DNA of 64,000 bases from Kingdonia uniflora (Eukaryota > Streptophyta > Magnoliopsida > Ranunculales > Circaeasteraceae). The stretch spans positions 124,001-188,000 of the forward strand of contig JACGCM010001798.1 in assembly GCA_014058105.1 (NCBI GenBank), written 5' to 3'. The notes below the pieces were generated by a model that was not told the DNA's origin, ran no database searches, and saw only the letters and a program-made list of their open reading frames with translations. Below, in pieces: positions 55,101 through 64,000 of this stretch; position 1 is the first letter of the stretch, and each line of letters opens with the position of its first letter. The position numbers and the translations under genes were made by a program.

Positions 55101-56037
55101 ACATAAGTTAATAAGACTTGACAACAAGATGTTTTAAAAAAAATATCAAACAGAAGAAATGATCAACCTATAAAGTCTGTGTAGTCTTGGCGTCAAGGGG
55201 AAATATCTTAACACCTTCTCTGGCACTTTTCGACTTATCTTCTTTTCTAGAAACTTTTTTTCCATCTACTCACACCACAAGTAGGACACTTATCCTTATG
55301 CTCGTGCTCTTTCCAGAAAAGTATACACTCGTTCGGGCATGCATGAATCAACTCGAAACTCATACCCAAGAAATTAACCATTTAGAAGTGTATACATTTT
55401 CGGGCAATGTGTTATCCCTTGGAAGATACTTCTTAAATACTTGTAACATTGCATTAAAGCTATTATCAGACCACCCATATGTTGTTTTCATACTCATGAG
55501 CTCAACTGTAGAAGACAAAGTAGTGTGCTCCGCTTCACATCCAGGGTATAAAGGTTGAATCGCATCTTCCCTCAAATATTTTTGTTCATTGTCAGGTGGA
55601 TCACTAAAATCTTGAACGCCTTGTTGATCAACATCCACATTTTCATGGAAATCATCTCCATCCATGAATGTTGGAAGATCTTCAGGTTGGGCATACCCAA
55701 ATGCGTCATCCACCAAATCAAGCATTCTAGGGACATCATGAGGATGATCACGGGTTGCCCCATGAATCTCTAAGTTGGCATCCTTGTTTTCAATTGGTTC
55801 TCCATGGAAGTACCAATTAGTATACGATTGGTCAATTTCTTTTGAAACTAAATGATGACTAATTTGAGCTGACGTAATTTGCCCTCGCTTATTTTGATAC
55901 TTAACACAAGGACAAGAAAACTCGTTAGACTTTAGATTAGCTTTTGCGAATGCGATAAACGAATGAACACCGCGCAGATATTCAACAGAAAGACTATCAG
56001 CTTTCATCCAACCCTTATCTGGGAGAATTAAAGACAT
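52156..56037 (-). CDS. TNP2-type CACTA transposase, nearly intact
   Basis: ATG at 56037. Exon 1 (56037-55360) has the Transpos_assoc domain (DKGWMKADSLSVEYLRGVHS .. CPCVKYQNKR) and an acidic spacer. Then CPNECILFWKEHEHKDKCPT (zinc-finger block near 55320) and, from 55127, Transposase_21: WHSRSTSPDGVMSHPVDSTC, a stop at 54945, ATDGFNPYGN, PYNLPPSLCMRKEFAMLSLL, IDMYLQPLISELNELWSTGK, CPVCGENVDLERLKHRKKHC. Exon 54102-53473 begins MRHNLDVMHVESNVAQILLE and contains DUF4218 (IHLIVHLAEEVQICEPVRYR). 53393-53094 and the last exon 52824-52156 carry DUF4216 (FDFQQTVFYCDWVRIE .. FILACQASQVFYCKDL). One stop (54945) and a probable shift near 55240 are the only clear lesions. Cuts and joins CACTA termini in the nucleus. 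Confidence 0.85.
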
Positions 56038-56389
56038 CTTGCGTCAAGGACACGGTAAGTATCCTGAAGTAGAAGAAATTAATATCATAAAGAAACATAA
56101 TGAAGAAATAACATAAAGAAATATTATAAAGAAATATTATAGTAGTTTGTCCTTCTGTTAGGGGGAAAGAAACAAAAGTTTTTCTTGAAAATGTCAAAAA
56201 TAGAAATCATCTAGTTAAGCAATTCTAACCAGTCATTTACACCAATCCAAAGTTGAATAAAGTTTCATATATACCTATTAATAACTACAAGCATCTGACT
56301 ATTTTACTGCCTATATTATTGTTTAATATACTATGACTCTAAAAACATTATAAGCACCCTAGTTTAGTAAAATCCATGAAAGCGTCGCA

Positions 56390-57730
56390 CATCGGCGGTT
56401 GTTATATGATGAGTCTTCCTACACCATAGCTTTGAGAAACACAGGTTTAGTCCAGCCTATGTTAACAGTCAAAGGGATACATGCTCCTAATTCACATTTA
56501 ACATTTTCTAATTTTATTTTCATTTTTAGAAATGAAAATATAATAGCGCTCAAAGCTATTGTTGATCTTCTTGATAAGTATCAGCATGCTACAGAGCAGT
56601 TCATTAGCAAGGACTGAAGTAAGTTGTTTCTTGGTGGGATGAATTGGGATAAAAGACAAAGAGTGAAGAACTTGTTTGGATTCATGGAAGGTCATCTACC
56701 TAAGAGGTCTCTTGGCATTCCTTTTTTGCAGGGCATAGTTACTAGGAATATAATTATGCTTCTGATTGACAAGATCAAAAAAAGATCTTCTAGCTGGGCT
56801 GGTAGCATTTAGTTCTCAGTAGCCTTTCTATCTACAATATGGGCATATATAAATGGCATTCTAGTTTGATTAAAGAAGGAGAAAGGATCCTAAGAAATTT
56901 TCCTTGGTCTGGGAATCTAGACATAAGAAAAGCATGCGCATTTTCTTGGGAAAAGACTTGTAAGCCTGTGAGTAAAGGGGGTATGTGCATTAAAAAGCTT
57001 AGGGAGATTAACATGTCTCTTCTTATGAAGCTTTCTTGGAACTTTTTAATTGGTAAGGATAATTGAGCACTCTTTATTAGAGCCAAATTTATCACAAAAG
57101 CTGGAAGTAGATACAATACTACTTTAGGGTCTTCTATTTAGTCTGGCATCAAATGGGCTCTTCCTGAAATTGATGATAATAGTGGATGGATTATTGGAGA
57201 TGCCTCTTAGGTTTATTTATGGAGAGAAAATTAGTGTTCTAGTTTATCTCTGAAGAGTCTAGGCAATGAGACTATGCTCTGGGGGAAAATGAAAGCAAAG
57301 CTAAGTAGTATCATTGTGAATGGGGAATGGTACATCCCAAATCATTTACAAGACATTTTTAATGTTTTGCATATCAATGTAAATAATATCAAAATTTGCA
57401 GGGACAAAATGGATACTAGGATTTGGAAGCCAGACTTGTAAGGTAAATTTTCAGCTCAAAATACTTTTAATCAGATCAGAAAAAAAATCAAGCTATTTGG
57501 TAGAAGAAGTACATCAGAAGAGATGTTATTTATCCATGATTTTCTCTTTGGGGTTAGGAGTTTTGCCATGCTTGTGTTCCTATTGATGATCTTATAAAGA
57601 AGAAAGGTATTGCCACTGTCTCTATTTGTTGTTTATGCAGTAATCATGAAGAGACTCTCAACCATATTATGAGGGAATGTGAGTCTATCAAAGAATCTTT
57701 ACGCAAATGGAACTTTCTACTTTAGCGAAA
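56390..57730 (+). pseudogene. LINE retrotransposon fragment (RT C-terminus and zf-RVT)
   Basis: Plus-strand pieces read KLFLGGMNWDKRQRVKNLFG, PKRSLGIPFLQGIVTRN, RSSSWAG, MGIYKWHSSLIKEGERILRN, FPWSGNLDIRKACAFSWEKT, CKPVSKGGMCIKKLREINMS, ending in the zinc-binding RT tail (KKKGIATVSICCLCSNHEET, HIMRECESI near 57600-57690). This order is that of plant L1-type LINE ORF2 after the RT catalytic box. The catalytic FADD motif is absent, so the copy is 5'-truncated, as is usual for LINEs. Many stops. It sits between the TNP2 start and the right CACTA end, in the transposase promoter region, on the opposite strand. Confidence 0.82.
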
Positions 57731-58335
57731 GAAAAAGCTACAAATCTTATTTTTTACATTGCATCTTCATTTTACTCAATCCAACTTGCATCGTTCACAA
57801 TATAAATTAGCATACTTAGTTTTTCTCCCACACCTACACAATTTCATTAATTCTACTACATTCACATTTAAAAAATGAACTAATGCTTTTGTATGTTGAG
57901 AAACCACTCACCCTAAACGTATTCACGATTTGAGAATGCTCCAGTATAAATCTAAAAGCCACTCCTTCGAGCTGAAGCTGGAAAACCTGATAAATAATCA
58001 TTCTCTTATTCAAATCACAATAGATAACAAACCAGCTATAATAAAATATACAAACCACAATGTGTAATAAGAAGTAAGAATATCCCTATTACTAGTAAAT
58101 ATTTCCATTGGACGCAAAGCCCTCTTCGCCCCACTAAACACGTACATAAACAACCATCTACGATACACTGATTTCTTTTTCGAAATGCCCCCAGCATAGA
58201 AACAAGTCAGTTTTTCATTCTCTCGACGCGGGATTCTTACCCAAAGCTCAAAGTTCAAACCTTTTTTATTATTATCTCAATCTAGCAATGTACTAGCTCT
58301 AAAATAACACCAATTCTGTGAAACCTAACACCAAT
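57731..58335. other. CACTA interior upstream of TNP2, no gene seen
   Basis: Minus-strand frames (58058-57834, 58258-58010) are open but unrecognised. Likely the 5' leader or promoter of the transposase gene plus LINE flank. Confidence 0.45.
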
Positions 58336-58339
58336 ACAA

Positions 58340-58545
58340 ATCAGAATCAGGATAGAAATACTAGAAGATGAAACCCATTGATCTTAATTAGGTTTTTATG
58401 CAAATCAAAAGCTATAAAACATGAAGATTAGGAGAAAACAAACCAATTCAAATCAGAATCATGAGAAAAACGCTAGAAGATGAAACCCATTGATCTTAAT
58501 TAGGTTTTTATGCGAATCAAACATGAAGATTGGGAGAAAACAATT
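58340..58545. repeat. 112-bp tandem duplication near the right CACTA end
   Basis: CTAGAAGATGAAACCCATTG followed by ATCTTAATTAGGTTTTTATG occurs at 58361 and again at 58473, with AATCAGAATCA before each and ATGAAGATTNGGAGAAAACA after each. Confidence 0.85.
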
Positions 58546-59561
58546 ACCTGATTTCGGCTCAAAACAGCAACTACGAGATAGAATAACTGTGAAACTGATT
58601 TCGAAAAAAAAAACTAAGAATATAAAGACTACTCTTGACGATTTGAAGCCAAATAAGTTGGAGAGAATCATGGGAGAGAGGGAAACCCAAAAATTTTGGG
58701 TGCACATCGCGGGAAACTGAAAGGGAGAAAAGTCTGAGATGAAAAAGTGAAACCGTGTTTGAGTTTGGGTTGATTAGGAAAAACGACGGCTATCGTATAA
58801 ATCATGTGCTCCAATTGTCGTCTTTTAACGTCCAAAAGTTCCCTCGTTTTCTTATGTCGTATTTTACTGTTTTTGTTGTAGTTACTTGATCAATTAAGAT
58901 GTTGGATGATTTGGTAGACAATAAAACAAGATGACATCCACAATATAACAAGATGCTCAATGTAAACTTCTACTCTAAGAATTGTCGATATATGCATGTT
59001 TCGACGGTATATAACACAATGTCAATTGTCAAACTAAGCTTTCATCAACGGTATGATCCTTGAATTGTCGACTATATGTGGGCTCGAAAATAATGGCACT
59101 TGTGAAATTGTTGACTATATGTGGAGTTGACAATAATGTCACTTGTGAAAATTTTGAGTTATGCTTTACTCGACGATCCTTGTACATATAAAATTGTCGA
59201 CTTCACTTGTTCGATTGTTGCATTGGGCATCATCACCTGGTGTATGATTACAATTCTCATATTACATCTTGTATCCCTAATATGCGATAACAATTGGTGA
59301 TGAATCACCAGAAGTGAGAGTAAGAGTGATTGAAAGATGATTCATAACTTCCCTAACACCTCTTTAAATGGCGATGATGGTCGGAGATGATGGTAAAGAG
59401 AGAGAGTGTGTGCGTGCGAGTGAGTGAATGGAGTTAGTGGTGTGAAATTTAAATTTTGGAGTGAGTGAGTTGTTGTTTCCTCCACATAAGCAGTCCAAGC
59501 TGTCAAGTTGGGTGGTGTGGGGAGAGTGTAATAGATTTAGAGTGTTGGCAAATCCTCTCCC

Positions 59562-59570
59562 TACATCAAA
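59562..59570. repeat. 9-bp target duplication TACATCAAA, right copy
   Basis: Matches 44517-44525 exactly. DNA beyond here is the original upstream region of MFS exon 1 copy A. Confidence 0.92.
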
Positions 59571-59704
59571 TGACAGTTTGTGGAGGGGAACTGGGGAGTT
59601 ATATTTTTTGAATATTTTATTGGGTTGCACTCAGATCAGAGTTGGATCTAGTATTAGTCTCTCCAAACTCCAAAGTCCAAACTCTAGACGTATGGTATAA
59701 TAAA

Positions 59705-59890
59705 AGCATCTCCTAAAGTGCATCAACAACTTGAATTCCAATGTGCCACATAGAATTTTCGAGCTCCAACAACACCTCACTGACTTGGATTTTCAACTCA
59801 AACAGCACCTCACAGATGGCATAAGACTCAACCTTGTTTTCTTACGTCGCAATTGGGCGCTCAAGTGACTGAGGTACTTTAGGAGATGCT
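59705..59890. mobile_element. Small MITE with GCATCTCCTAAAGT inverted repeats
   Basis: GCATCTCCTAAAGT at 59706-59719 and its perfect complement ACTTTAGGAGATGC at 59876-59889. About 186 bp, non-coding. The target duplication is unclear, so the superfamily is not assigned. Confidence 0.7.
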
Positions 59891-59891
59891 C

Positions 59892-60898
59892 AGTTTACAA
59901 AAATATGAAAGGCAATAAAGACACCTAATTAGCTACAAAGACAAATCATTTACAGAAAACATGACTGATTTATGATTGATTTTTGTTTCACTGGTAATGA
60001 CAATTTATTCTAGAACAAACTTTTCGTGTTGTTGATGAACTCCCATGAACCTTACGTTTCAATTTGTTTGTGTTATTCTTCATGTTTAGCCTTTTAAGTT
60101 TTGTCTTCTTGATGTGGTGTATTCTATAATCCATATTTATTAGTTTACTTCAATATCTTAATTTAACACTAACTTCATATCTAAATAAATGGAAAGCCAT
60201 GGTCATATCTCAAACAACTCCTACCCCCTCATTTAGCTCTGGAGATCCACCCTGCTATGTGCATAATCTCCGCACCTTACATAATTGATAGCCCCATTAT
60301 CACGGTGACATTCACCTTTGCTGATATTGGTGTCCAAACAACTCCTTTAAAGGTACAAATCCAAGCACATTATTTCTTCTCAGACATTGAATCAGATGAA
60401 GATTTATCGTCTTCAAGAACATGAATTGTTCATGATTTACCACTATCATCTAAAGGTCATTTCGAAATAGGCAAAATATAACTTTCAAAAATGTTTAATT
60501 GTCATACTATTAGTACCGTCCTCCAATACAACACCAGTTGCACCCTTGGCCCACTCTAACCTCATTCAAGAGCAGGAGTGTGTCGCTCGTAATTTTCTAG
60601 TGAATTTTTCCTCACATATTATTTAACAAAACTTCTTTCCTTAATGCCGTCATGTTGTAGACATATCTATTCGTCCATGCATTTTAAATCATTTTGAGAA
60701 TATTGGATTTATCAAAGAGCAGATTCAGCTTCATGACAATATCAATGCCTTATAATTTAACTGCCATCCCTTGGTCATTTCCAAACAGTGTTACATTTAG
60801 AAGCTAGTAGGTTTTAAGATAAGTTAAACAGTAGATTCCCCTGCCGATATGGTCTATAATGTAATGAAATAGTCGTTAACTGACCTGAATTATATATA
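59892..60898. other. Intergenic DNA, no gene seen
   Basis: No convincing frame. Sections of 60120-60440 look like a diverged duplicate of 62090-62350 (shared TATTAGTT-ACTCCAATATC, GAATCAGAT, CAAGAACATG and AAAGG patterns). Confidence 0.45.
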
Positions 60899-60991
60899 CA
60901 GTGAAACCTAGATAAATGCACACCCTTTGAGACCGCCAAAAAGTGTGCATTTAGAGAGGTTGTGCAGGGTGCAATAAGACAAGTTTCACTG
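60899..60991. mobile_element. 93-bp pogo/Emigrant-like MITE
   Basis: Ends CAGTGAAACCTAGATAAATG and, on the other strand, CAGTGAAACTTGTC. The start resembles the Emigrant/Lemi1 terminus CAGTAAAACCTCTATAAAT. The left flank is TA; the right flank is CA, one change from the expected TA duplication. Confidence 0.7.
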
Positions 60992-63200
60992 CAACAATCA
61001 AAAGGAGCTGAAATGCATTTTGAAATACTTCAATTCTTAGGGATCCTAAAATGACTTCAAACTTGTAGAGAAAATGAAAGTAACACAGTAAATTTTGTTA
61101 AGTTATTACCTTTTAATTGAAATTGCAATTCTGCAATCTTTCTCAAACAATTTTTTCACTTGCAACTAATGTAGACAATGAGATAGTATACCATTGTGAA
61201 GAAGACAACATAAAAGATCATTAGCCAATACTAACGATGCATACAGTTTCATTAAACACTTCCAACGCTAATATAATTTTTATAACTTTTAAATAAGTGC
61301 CTGCAACATCACTTAACCTCTACAACTTTCTTGTGCAAACAATATTCTTCTTCTACTTTTTTCTGTTCTTTTGACAACTTGTGTAACAGTCTTGTTAGGC
61401 TATCTACAACTCAAGTATTTTTGAAGAACTATACCTTAGCTACTCTAACCAAACACTGAAACACACATAATCCAGCAGCAACTGCGAATATATATAGAAG
61501 TGTTACCATCAAGAGTGTTTGGTCTTTAGTCAATTTCAATTAATAAGACTCCTGAAACCTATCAGATCATTTCCTACGAACTGTCAACAAAACCTTTGAG
61601 CAAATACTGCCTGCGGAGGTTACAATTTTTTTACAAATTGATTCATTTTTCTTAATTGTACATCTTCGATCTTATAACTTTAGAATATTGAGCAAGGCTT
61701 TTGATAGTGAGAAAAATAAACAATCTACACTTATATAAAATCATATAAGTTTTAAAGACGGGTTTCATAATTGTATAACGTTTTAAATAAGCAAACCTTA
61801 CCAGCTAGCTTACCTATATCATAACGTTAGAATGTGTTGCTCATAAACAAAGGTGTTGTTCATAAACCAAGTGAATCATTGATTTCCGGGGAATCATTGA
61901 TTTACGGGGCCGTATTCCCTTGTTGAGCTTCATAAGGATGTTGAGTATTTTGTCTTCTTCGCATCGATAATATTCGTGCCAGGTGGTTGTTGATGACTTC
62001 GCTATTCTTATTCGATGGTGCTTGATGATGCTTATTGTGAGTGTGGTGCCAGATCGAGTTTGATCAAGAGGGATTTGTACATCTCCATCTTCCAACATCT
62101 ATTAGTTCACTCCAATATCCTAACAACATATTCCTTTGTATATTTATCTGCCTCCTCAGTCCTCACTATCCCAAAAATTGTACGTACTACCACCACAGTA
62201 AAGCTATTTACTCACTTTCTTACAATATTTAACCTTTTGCTCCAATGTGCAAATTAAACTGCAACTATTTTCCTCACAGTTTGAATCAGATAATGATATC
62301 TTGTGATGCAAGAACATGCCTTGTTAATGACCCCATCTAGCATCGAAAGGTTGTTGCAAAAGACATACAGATATTACATTACATTTTCATACAATTTGTA
62401 TCAACTCCAAAACAAAGAATATCTTGCAGAAGCTTCTCTATCCTCGTTTAGGAACAGATACGTATAAGAAGAGCCTCACTAATATTATTCTGGCTACAAG
62501 GTCCTTAGGATTATAAGAATATATTTGAATCACTAGCTATAAAAATGCAAGGTTGTACAGAATATAGACAGGCCCATTAGACTGGATATCGAATATGCAA
62601 AACCATCTTACAATACAGCAATAATAGAGGAGGTGGCATCTATTTGTTTTGCCATATATCCATAATATAAGCATCCCGAAAACAATCATTTTCTTCCACT
62701 GATTCCTTTCTATCCTGTAAAGTATACCCTTTTCAACAAATTTCTGATCCTCCCATTTCAACTCACAATTTAATCAACATAGATCACTCATGTGTAGATG
62801 TTTTTTTTTTTTTTTTTTTTTTTTTTTTCTGATCTTTGATCATTGGAGACTTCACAAGTTCACGATGTCAACATCCAATCGGTGCATGTCTTTAAGAGAA
62901 AATATTTGTCATTTTATCTTTCAGATCCAGTTTACCTATATGTGTTTTGCATGAGTTGGAGGATACAATACTTGAAGGGCCATTCTTAAGAAGCGGGAGT
63001 GACACCGGTAAAGAAAACAGGACATTAGAACGGCCTTTCCTGCTTCCTGGTGGGTTGTCATTGCTTCCTTCAAAAGGCCCATAAAGTTCACGAGTGGAGA
63101 GTATTGAGAAGAGCGGGAGGCTGGTAGAACATTTGTGGATGGTGGTGATAATGTCCCAACTTTGAAAGGCCTGGGAAGTTAATAAGTGAAGTGAATACAA
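60992..63200. other. Intergenic DNA with simple repeats
   Basis: AT-rich with no gene recognised. Contains an 18-bp direct duplication GAATCATTGATTTCCGGG / GAATCATTGATTTACGGG near 61874-61910 and a run of about 28 T at 62802-62829. Confidence 0.5.
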
Positions 63201-63219
63201 AAAATTAGGAGGACAAATA

Positions 63220-63780
63220 ATAGTGAACTTTGGTAGTGATGATGCCTTTGTCGCTATAAAAAGTATTGCCAAACTCATGGATGGGATGGATAGAGAAGAT
63301 CAGGAGGGCATTCAAACACCCATTAATGGTGGTGAGGCCATTGTAATTTTTGAAAAGTGTGACAAGTTAATAACTGAAATGGATAAATTAAAGGTTAGTG
63401 AAGCCAAAAGATCAGGTGCCTCAGCAAAAAAAAAAACATGTTAGCCAAACGTGTTAGTGAGAATTGGACTGATCTGGATGCATCAAAGGCCAAGATGACA
63501 ATCTCAACAAAAATCCTTCACAAAGTTTTTGTGTGAAGTGTAACAAAGGAGGTCATTTATTGATTTGTTGTATCAGTATCAGTCAACGAGAATTGTATGA
63601 ACTCGTCGTCAACTAGTTTCGATAACACAGGTAATATCCATTGCCCATTTTTTTGCATGCACAAGCAAGTGGTGCATAGGTCAGTGAAAGCCGAAAAGGA
63701 AGAAGCTGCAATGGTGAAGGAAAAAATTGTCTTAGCAAGGAAACATCTAAATCAATTCATGCAAATGGTGCATGAACACT
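63220..63780 (+). pseudogene. PHD-type zinc-finger protein fragment (frameshifted)
   Basis: Three frames must be combined. 63223-63430 gives a helical acidic stretch (MDREDQEGIQTPINGGEAIV). After a run of A at 63425 comes LAKRVSENWTDLDASKAK. Then SFCVKCNKGGHLLICCI (63520-63570), a one-base shift, and VNENCMNSSSTSFDNTGNIH, CPFFCMHKQVVHRSVKAEKE, ending LNQFMQMVHEH and a stop at 63780. C-x2-C, C-C and C-P-x2-C spacings with the SSSTSFDNTGNIHCPF block resemble the C-terminal PHD-like finger of a family of uncharacterised plant nuclear proteins. Interruptions make this a pseudogene or a badly sampled terminal exon. Confidence 0.55.
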
Positions 63781-63856
63781 AAGAAGTGCAACTTTCATAC
63801 ATCATACCTACATCATACCTATGGAGATATTTATGTTTTTTGGTTTTGGGCCCAGG

Positions 63857-63941
63857 TCGTTCGAACGACTCTTGTATCCTCCGGGAAGTTTGGCCCAGGC
63901 ACAAAGTTTCGTTCGAACGACATAGGGAGTCGTTCGAACGA
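63857..63941. repeat. Three copies of palindrome TCGTTCGAACGA
   Basis: Perfect 12-bp palindromes at 63857-63868, 63909-63920 and 63930-63941, in unusually CpG-rich DNA. May be the edge of a repeat continuing past the window. Confidence 0.85.
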
Positions 63942-64000
63942 AATCTCGTAATTTGGTTTTTTTTTATGGTTTTCGAACTTTTTGTTTGCCTCGAGATTTG

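Larger units (their letters stand above)
45238..58883 (-). mobile_element. 13.6-kb CACTA (En/Spm) transposon with captured host genes
   Basis: Left end CTCTACAACAAAAAGG and, read inward from the right, AACTACAACAAAAACAG; both are one or two bases from the plant CACTACAACAAAA terminus. Subterminal DNA at both ends is full of GTCGT/ACGAC motifs (45265-45660 and 58780-58865), typical transposase-binding repeats. Genes on the minus strand: TNP2-type transposase (56037-52156) and TNPA-type protein (51948-50407). Between the TNPA gene and the left end lie host gene fragments (eS7, ARGONAUTE, HGD). A LINE is inserted at 56390-57730. The 3-bp target duplication is not resolved. Confidence 0.88.
44526..59561. 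mobile_element. Fold-back Mutator-like element (MULE-MITE), split by a CACTA
   Basis: Left end GGGAGAGGATTCACCGACACTC and, on the other strand, right end GGGAGAGGATTTGCCAACACTC, flanked by the 9-bp duplication. Left arm 44526-45237 (712 bp) and right arm 58884-59561 (678 bp) are inverted copies over long stretches: AGCTTGGACTG, ACAACTCACTC(C/A)CTCCAAAAT near the ends and GATGTAAT, TGATNTGCCCAATNCA farther in. Without the nested CACTA the element would be about 1.4 kb and almost wholly fold-back, with no transposase. Confidence 0.9.

Noticed and set aside
62015..62257. Overlapping short plus-strand frames near 62 kb
   Set aside because: Short, without domain, codon bias or context; likely chance.

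Overview
The window is nuclear DNA of a flowering plant, most likely a eudicot. It is AT-rich, its genes contain introns, and it holds plant-specific families: LTR retrotransposons of the Ty3/Tat and Ty1/copia types, CACTA, MULE, hAT, PIF/Harbinger and LINE elements, a plant mobile domain gene, and plant ARGONAUTE-like exons. I cannot name the species. There are no bacterial-type operons, CRISPR arrays or complete tRNA/rRNA genes. Nearly all of the window is nested transposable elements; one uninterrupted host gene is convincing (18143-19342, minus strand).

Layout. (1) 1-17584: the last exon of a small membrane-protein gene is split by a 17.06-kb Tat-type Ty3 retrotransposon (480-17537) with a 5-bp target duplication GTCTG. 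Removing the element restores the host frame. Decayed gag, protease, RT/RNaseH and integrase occupy 1.7-7.3 kb; 7.4-16.7 kb carries several ANTISENSE reading frames. A solo LTR (5573-6500) and a hAT-type element (9851-11011, 8-bp target duplication) are nested inside. (2) 18143-19342: a 399-residue membrane protein with its own TATA box. (3) 21.5-28 kb: a plant-mobile-domain pseudogene followed by a PIF/Harbinger transposase and its Myb-like partner gene, bordered by three clusters of a palindromic repeat; then an 88-bp Tourist-like MITE. (4) 28889-34037: a second Tat-type element of the same broad family. It has lost gag-pol entirely but keeps LTRs, primer site, polypurine tract and the antisense reading frames. 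Its deletion joint carries about 50 bases complementary to a lysine tRNA.

(5) 34290-44452: a Major Facilitator gene in pieces (minus strand): two copies of exon 1 (44452 and 40717) and a frameshifted exon 2 (35050), separated by a solo copia LTR, a copia element lacking RT, and a second, 5'-truncated copia element. (6) 44526-59561: a fold-back Mutator-like element (9-bp target duplication TACATCAAA) sits about 65 bp upstream of the exon-1 start codon and is itself split by a 13.6-kb CACTA transposon (45238-58883). The CACTA carries a TNP2-type transposase and a TNPA-type gene. It also carries captured host gene fragments: five in-frame PAZ exons of an ARGONAUTE, exons of ribosomal protein eS7, and two exons of homogentisate 1,2-dioxygenase, plus an inserted LINE. 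(7) 59.6-64 kb: low-information DNA with two MITEs and a frameshifted PHD-finger gene fragment.

Most interesting signals: the antisense gene cassette shared by two diverged Tat elements, one of which retains only that cassette; the copied tRNA body at its deletion joint; and the CACTA with an apparently splice-competent ARGONAUTE PAZ fragment.
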